Shown one piece after another: positions 58,983 through 64,000 of a stretch of 64,000 nt of DNA (position 1 is its first letter; every line of letters begins with the position of its first letter). The notes beneath the pieces were generated by a model, which worked only from the letters and a program-made list of their open reading frames with translations, was not told the DNA's origin and made no database searches. The stretch comes from Amblyornis subalaris. Taxonomy: Eukaryota; Chordata; Aves; Passeriformes; Ptilonorhynchidae. A program made the translations under genes and the position numbers. Where the stretch lies: assembly GCA_018881555.1 (NCBI GenBank), contig JACAXG010000049.1, forward strand, positions 5,889,553 to 5,953,552, read 5' to 3'.

Positions 58983-60591
58983 TGCCAGCTCAGATCCAGG
59001 GCTGAAGGTCTCCTTGGCCAGAGGCTTGGCTTGGCTATGTGGGGCCATGTGGGGTTTGCTCTGGGTCTGGCTTGGCTCGTCAGCCAGAGGTTGGAGTCAC
59101 GACAAAGACCACTGTTACGGAAGTCATTCCTACACGATCTCCCCCCTCAGAAATATAATACATGCGTTGGGCATGTCTGTATTTGCCTTGGTGTCTGTGT
59201 CTGTGTGTGTAAAACGTGTATTTATGTTACTTACTCAGACTCCAGCTTGGCAATAGCCATAAAATATTTCCATATAAATTTTACTCGCAGCATTTAAAGA
59301 GGCTGAAAGCGTCAGAAGTTTGTTCATGGCTACTTTTGCTAGAAAGTCCAGACAGATTTCCTTGAGTCACTCCAATTTTAAGTGCAGTGACCAGAGAGAC
59401 CGGTCAGAGTGCTGACAATTGCCCCCTTGGCTGCAGACGGTGATTTGAGCTCGTGTTTTGAGCGAGGAGCTCGAAGCCAGAGGATGAGGTTGAGTCACGT
59501 TGCAGAGACGATGACCTGCAGATGACGAAACAGAGCCTGTGTGTGCAGCCCTTCCTCCAGCCTGGCACTACCAGCAGCCTCGGTGTGCTGGCTGGGGCTA
59601 GGAAATCCCAAAAAAATGGCACCAACTGAATTGAAAAAGAATTGAAAAGCTGTTGAAAGGAAGTATTGACCTCANGTTCGGCTGAATTTGTTTTATTGTG
59701 GACCAGAAAGCAGCTGGTTANTTTTACCAGCTCTCTGCGTTTTTAGCTATTTTTGTGATTGTTTTTGGTGTGAAACCACTGCATAACTGTAGTGCAGAAG
59801 GATTGGNGGCTGCAGCTGAAGCCTGAGTGCANCAGGCAGCTTTGCATGTTGGTTTCTTCCCCCCCAAAACCCCATAAATACTTCAATAAAAGCTTATTCT
59901 AATGTCTTCCCCAAAGTTGTTGCTTTTAAACCATTCCTGCTTTACAGCAGGGAAGCNAAAGAAGGGGAATGAAGGTGTGGATAAGTTAAAGATATGTAAG
60001 AACCAAACTCCCAGGATTTTAATAGAATCTTTAAAAGGCGTTGGCCCAGAAATTCTTATAAGTTGGCTGAGCTCTGCGCTGTCCCCAAGGGAAAGTGGTG
60101 GATTTGGAGTGAGATTTTTTAGAGGCTGATTCTAGTGCTCTAAACCATGCNGCAACAGTTCTTTCCATGATACCAGTGAGGCTTCTGGAAGGGGGATCCT
60201 GAGGTTTTGGCAGGCAGCAGCTCTTGACCAGCACACCACAGCACAGNAGAGCAAGTGGAAAGTTTTGCCAGCGCTCCAGGTAAGAAGGAAATGCAGGGGA
60301 GGTTTTTTCCTTCCTTTCACCCCTTCTTGTGAGCTTTAAAGGAATATATCCAACAAACAGCTCTGCCCAGTCANGTGTTGCAGCTGAGATGTGTATCATT
60401 TAATTTTAGAAGTTGTTGCATAAGTGTTTGCATTCCTGGCAGGACTTTGGAAGCTGCCACTGGCAGTGAGATTTTCCATTTTGGAGAGCCTGGCTCTGGG
60501 TACTCNGGGCACCCAATATCTCAAAATTCAAGTGTGAGCCTTAAGTTGGGCTTCCAAAAGTGAAAATACCCAAAAATAGATATCTGTCAAA

Positions 60592-60733
60592 CATCCCTGG
60601 AAGTGTCCAAGGCCAGGTTGGACTAGGCTTGGAGCAACGTGGGTAGTGGAAGGTGTCCCTGCCCATGGCAAGGGGTGGAATGAGATGAGCTTTAAGGTCC
60701 CTTCCAAACCACATCATTCCAGGATTATACGAT
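60592..60733 (+). mobile_element. CR1 LINE 3' fragment
   Basis: Sense copy from CATCCCTGGAAGTGTCCAAG to ATTCCAGGATTATACGATG. Confidence 0.9.
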
Positions 60734-62181
60734 GAAAAGTTTATTTGTGGAATAACTAAATTCCTAATGTACAGAAATGTTGGGCATTTTTTCACCTGCT
60801 TTTCCTTGTTGCACGGTGCACATCTGCAGAGATGATCTTGGAATGGCATAAAGAATAGGTGGGCTTGAGTAGTGCATTGTAATTGATTTAGGTCTATATC
60901 CTAATAATTCTTTCTCATGGAACTTCCATCAGATTTTTCACGTTCTTCTTTGTTCTTTGGCCTTCTTGCTGGAAAATCAAGCGAGCTGGTTCAGACATAA
61001 GCTGCAGAGAGCCTGCCCCATGCGGTGGGGATTGCTGATCGGCTGCCTGAGGTTTTTTGACCAATTTTAAGACTCTGCTGTCTGCCTTGTGGCTTTGATT
61101 TCTCTAGAAAAAGATAGTCATCGTTGTCATTTTTAAAGAATATTCTTGGCATCTCTCAGCTGAGCTTTTCTTTTTCCTGCTTAAGGCTGTTTTTTATTTC
61201 CAGCGCGATTTCAGTTGAGGTAAAACATGACGTTGGAGAACAGTTGTTTAGAGGTTTTAACTCAAGGAGCTCTTTCATTCTTGGAATAGAGGAACTCCTT
61301 ACTTTGGATTGACTCAGTTCCATTTTCTAATAGTTCTGTGAGTTCACCACACGGTGAATTCACACATGGTGACATGGATTTCTCTCATAACCTCCCAGGC
61401 TGTTGCAGCGAGTGTTTCGCGTTAGCTCTCTTTGCGTGAGCAGGGTAATTGTGGCATAAACCATTGTGCCCTGAATCAGTTGCTTCTTCCTGAGACCTGC
61501 AGATGGTGTCNGTGGTGAAACTACAGCACTAGGCTGGATTTTCTATCTGGGGCACTTTCATGGCCAGCGTGTCACAGGTGTTGGTGTTCAGGCAGAGATG
61601 CTCCCAGCCTCTTGAATATTCCTGTTGGTGAGGTGGAATGTGAGACAGGGAGCGTGTTTTTCTCTCTTGGGCTGAATCCAGCCTAATTTAAGTTTATTAA
61701 AGGACCGTGTCTGATGCCCCTGGCTCACCAAGCCTTGCTTCCNGTAATATCAGTGGCCTGATAATTTTGCCACTTCTGTCTTCTTCACTTTTGGCCTCTA
61801 AAGTAGCCTTCAGCACTAGAAGAGGTGTGACTTAGTGGTGATTGTTGTGACTCTGCCAGAGTCTCAGCCCTGCTAGAGTGTTTACAGCCCTCCTCCCGTT
61901 GCTGCTGTGTCACCTCTACTTTCAGTAACTGCTTACAGGCCGCGAGGTCATCTTTAAAGAAGATTCACTCTCTTCTCATCTATTACCTCCCCGATAGCAG
62001 GAAGTCAAATGTGGTTTCCAAACCGTAAAATCTCCTGTCTAGCTATGCTGTGTCAACTTCCTTGCCAAGCTTCACCTCGCGGTGTCCTCCAAAAATGTGG
62101 CACAAAGGTTGAGCTTTTTTCCCTTCTGCTCNGAATCCTTCCTTCCACCCCATGCTTCCTTAGCAAGGCGTGGGGAGAACA

Positions 62182-62925
62182 GTCATAGAACCGTAGAATC
62201 ATTGAGGTTGGAAAAGACCTGTGACTGATCCCCACCTTGTCAGCCAGACCAGAGCACTTCCTTGGACCCTTCCAGGGATGGGGACTCCAACACCTCCCTG
62301 GGCAGTTCCGATGCCTGACCACCCTTTCCATGGAGAAATTCCTCCCGATGTCCAGCCTGAACCTCCCCTGGCACAGCTTGGGGCCTTTCCCCTTGTCCTG
62401 TCCCTTGCTCCTTGGGAGCAGAGCCTGACCCACCCTGACTGCCCCCTCCTGTCAGGAGTTGTGCAGAGCCGGAAGGTCCCCCCTGAGCCTCCTTTTCTCC
62501 AGGCTGAGCCCCTTTCCCCGCTCCCTCAGCTGCTCNTGGTGCTNCAGCCCCTTCCCCAGCTCCGTTCCCTTCNCTGGACANACTCCTGCCCCTCAATGTC
62601 TCTCTGGCNNTGAGGGCCCAGAACTGGACATGGCACTTGAGGTCCCTCAGCAGGGCCAGCACAGGGGACGGTCATTGCCCTGTGCCTGCCACACCATGGC
62701 TGGCACAGCCTAGGGGCCATTGGCCTCTTGCCCACCTGGGCACACCTGGGCACACCTGGCTCACGTTCAGGTTCTGTCCCCACCACCCCCAGGACCTTTT
62801 CCAGCTTTCCAGCCCCTCTGCTCCAGCCTGGAGCTGCAGGGNCTTGGTGTGACCCAAGGGCAGGACCCAGCACTTGGCCTTGTTGACCCTCACCCTGCTG
62901 GCTTTGGCCCATGGATCCACTTGGC
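62182..62925 (-). mobile_element. CR1 LINE fragment, about 740 bp, longest in the window
   Basis: Antisense. It covers the 3' end (TCATAGAACCGTAGAATCAT tail) and runs well beyond it, through TTTCTCCAGGCTGAGCCCC and the GCAGGACCCAGCACTTGGC region, which belongs to the end of the CR1 second open frame and the adjoining 3' sequence. Broken by stops, and several N are present. Confidence 0.85.
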
Positions 62926-63581
62926 ATATCAGCAGAGCGAATACTTTTCCATTTGTGGTGGAAGTGGAGTGGTGGGTGCNCTACACAGAGTCAGAGGTAA
63001 TCCTTCCTGCTTGTGTGGGAAGCCCTAAATTAAGAAATAACATTACAGTGATTTTCCAGGATGCTAGGCAAAGTCATGTAGAAACAGACTAGTTGTTATT
63101 TCTGTTATACAATCACAGGATCAATCTAACCAAATAAAATGATGCAATCTGATTTGATAGAAATGGAGGGTGACATTCATATGAGAGGCCTGAGTCATTA
63201 CATAGTCTGTACCCCTTACTCTTCTCATAATAGGTTGAAAGTTAATGACTCTGCTGGTGAGTCACGCTTATTCACTTATTATTTTTCAAATTATTCGTGT
63301 CTTTGATATTTTAAGAAGAATTGGACAGCTTGATATAAACAACCCCCCTCTAATGATTTTTCTTACACTCGTGAGGATGTATTCTGGTTATGATATTTAT
63401 ACTGTGCTGTGCTTTACTCATTTTCAGAGCTTTTCCACTTGGTGACGCTAACTCTGGAGTAAGCTTGTGCTCAGCATGTCATGGGAAAATCTCATTCTTC
63501 TTCTTATCTTTTGACATATCCTGTACAGCTGAATTATCTGTAGGAATTTACTGAGAATGAAAATGTTCCAGTAATCTCTGT

Positions 63582-63613
63582 CGACGTGTGTCTGTGTGTG
63601 TGTGTGTGTGTGT
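63582..63613 (+). repeat. (TG)n microsatellite
   Basis: Interrupted GTGTGTCTGTGTG run of about 15 dinucleotides. Confidence 0.9.
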
Positions 63614-63842
63614 AGCGTCGTTTTGTGGAGTTGCTCTGTTATTGTCGGTCTTCCAAGGAAAAATCCTTTCTCCATTTCAGTCTGTCACCTCATGTGAAAG
63701 TGAGCTGAGATCACAGAAGGCTCTTGACTCAAGGAGTGATCCGGCTATCCACTAATAGCTTGGCACTTATGGTGTCTGAAACTGTGCCTAGCAATGAAAC
63801 ACTCTTGGACTGACAGAAGTGGAGTTCACTTTTGAGTGAAAG

Positions 63843-63931
63843 TGAGATTTAGGCACTCAGAGAAAGGCTGTCTCTCCATGACAGGGCTGAGATTTAGGTA
63901 CCTGGAGAAAGGCTGTCTCTCCATGACAGGG
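63843..63931 (+). repeat. 45-bp tandem duplication
   Basis: Two units starting TGAGATTTAGG at 63843 and 63888. The half AGAAAGGCTGTCTCTCCATG is identical in both. Confidence 0.95.
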
Positions 63932-64000
63932 TCAGGCGGCTAAACTGTGGCCTCTTTGCTGTGTAATTTGTAAATTTGGACATTGGCCAATAAAACAACA

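Larger units (their letters stand above)
51759..64000. other. Gene-free region right of the second CpG island
   Basis: Contains CR1 fragments, a (TG)n run and a 45-bp duplication. A frame of 183 codons at 54605-55156 (plus strand) is rich in Cys, Ser and Trp and matches no family I know. I looked for the first coding exon of PLA2G4A and did not find it. Confidence 0.55.

Overview
This is a window of bird nuclear DNA, most probably from a songbird (passerine). CR1 LINE fragments in both orientations recur throughout, and one short element at about 3.33-3.45 kb joins a CR1 tail to a tRNA-Ile-like head, the architecture known for the songbird SINE TguSINE1. The only protein-coding gene I can support is PTGS2 (prostaglandin-endoperoxide synthase 2, COX-2) on the minus strand. 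All ten exons can be placed with GT-AG introns, and they sum to an intact 603-residue reading frame.

Layout. 1-16.1 kb: gene-free DNA downstream of PTGS2, with CR1 pieces, the tRNA-Ile/CR1 SINE, a pentamer microsatellite, a perfect 20-bp palindrome and an LTR-like block on the minus strand (about 11.49-11.98 kb) carrying CCAAT, TATA and poly(A) motifs. 16.1-23.7 kb: PTGS2, with a 2.2-kb 3' UTR that opens with a dense AUUUA cluster and carries candidate miR-101, miR-26 and miR-146 sites, followed upstream by the compact coding exons, a TATA-like box with AP-1 and CRE-like sites, and a CpG island. 24.0-24.2 kb: a degenerate C-rich repeat upstream of the promoter. 25.07-26.54 kb: a composite retroelement with two LTR copies in inverted orientation, a primer binding site extended into about 50 nt of tRNA-Lys complement, and a 5-bp target-site duplication around the whole unit. 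26.5-50 kb: gene-free, with a 39-bp minisatellite at 28.1 kb and more CR1. 50.4-51.0 kb: a C-rich minisatellite leading into a second CpG island (51.04-51.54 kb), probably the promoter of an unseen transcription unit. In mammals the divergent neighbour of PTGS2 is PLA2G4A, but no PLA2G4A coding exon was recognised here. 51.5-64 kb: further CR1 copies, including the longest (about 740 bp), and no recognisable gene.

From 30,553 to 62,980 the sequence is peppered with isolated N bases, whereas the first 30.5 kb has none. This looks like a change in assembly source or masking of ambiguous sites, so open frames in that half should be read with care.

How the parts work together: PTGS2 is an immediate-early inducible enzyme in mammals. 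The window shows the matching hardware: a promoter with AP-1/CRE-type sites close to a TATA-like element, and a 3' UTR built for rapid mRNA decay. The rest of the window is mostly retroelement debris with two GC-rich islands.
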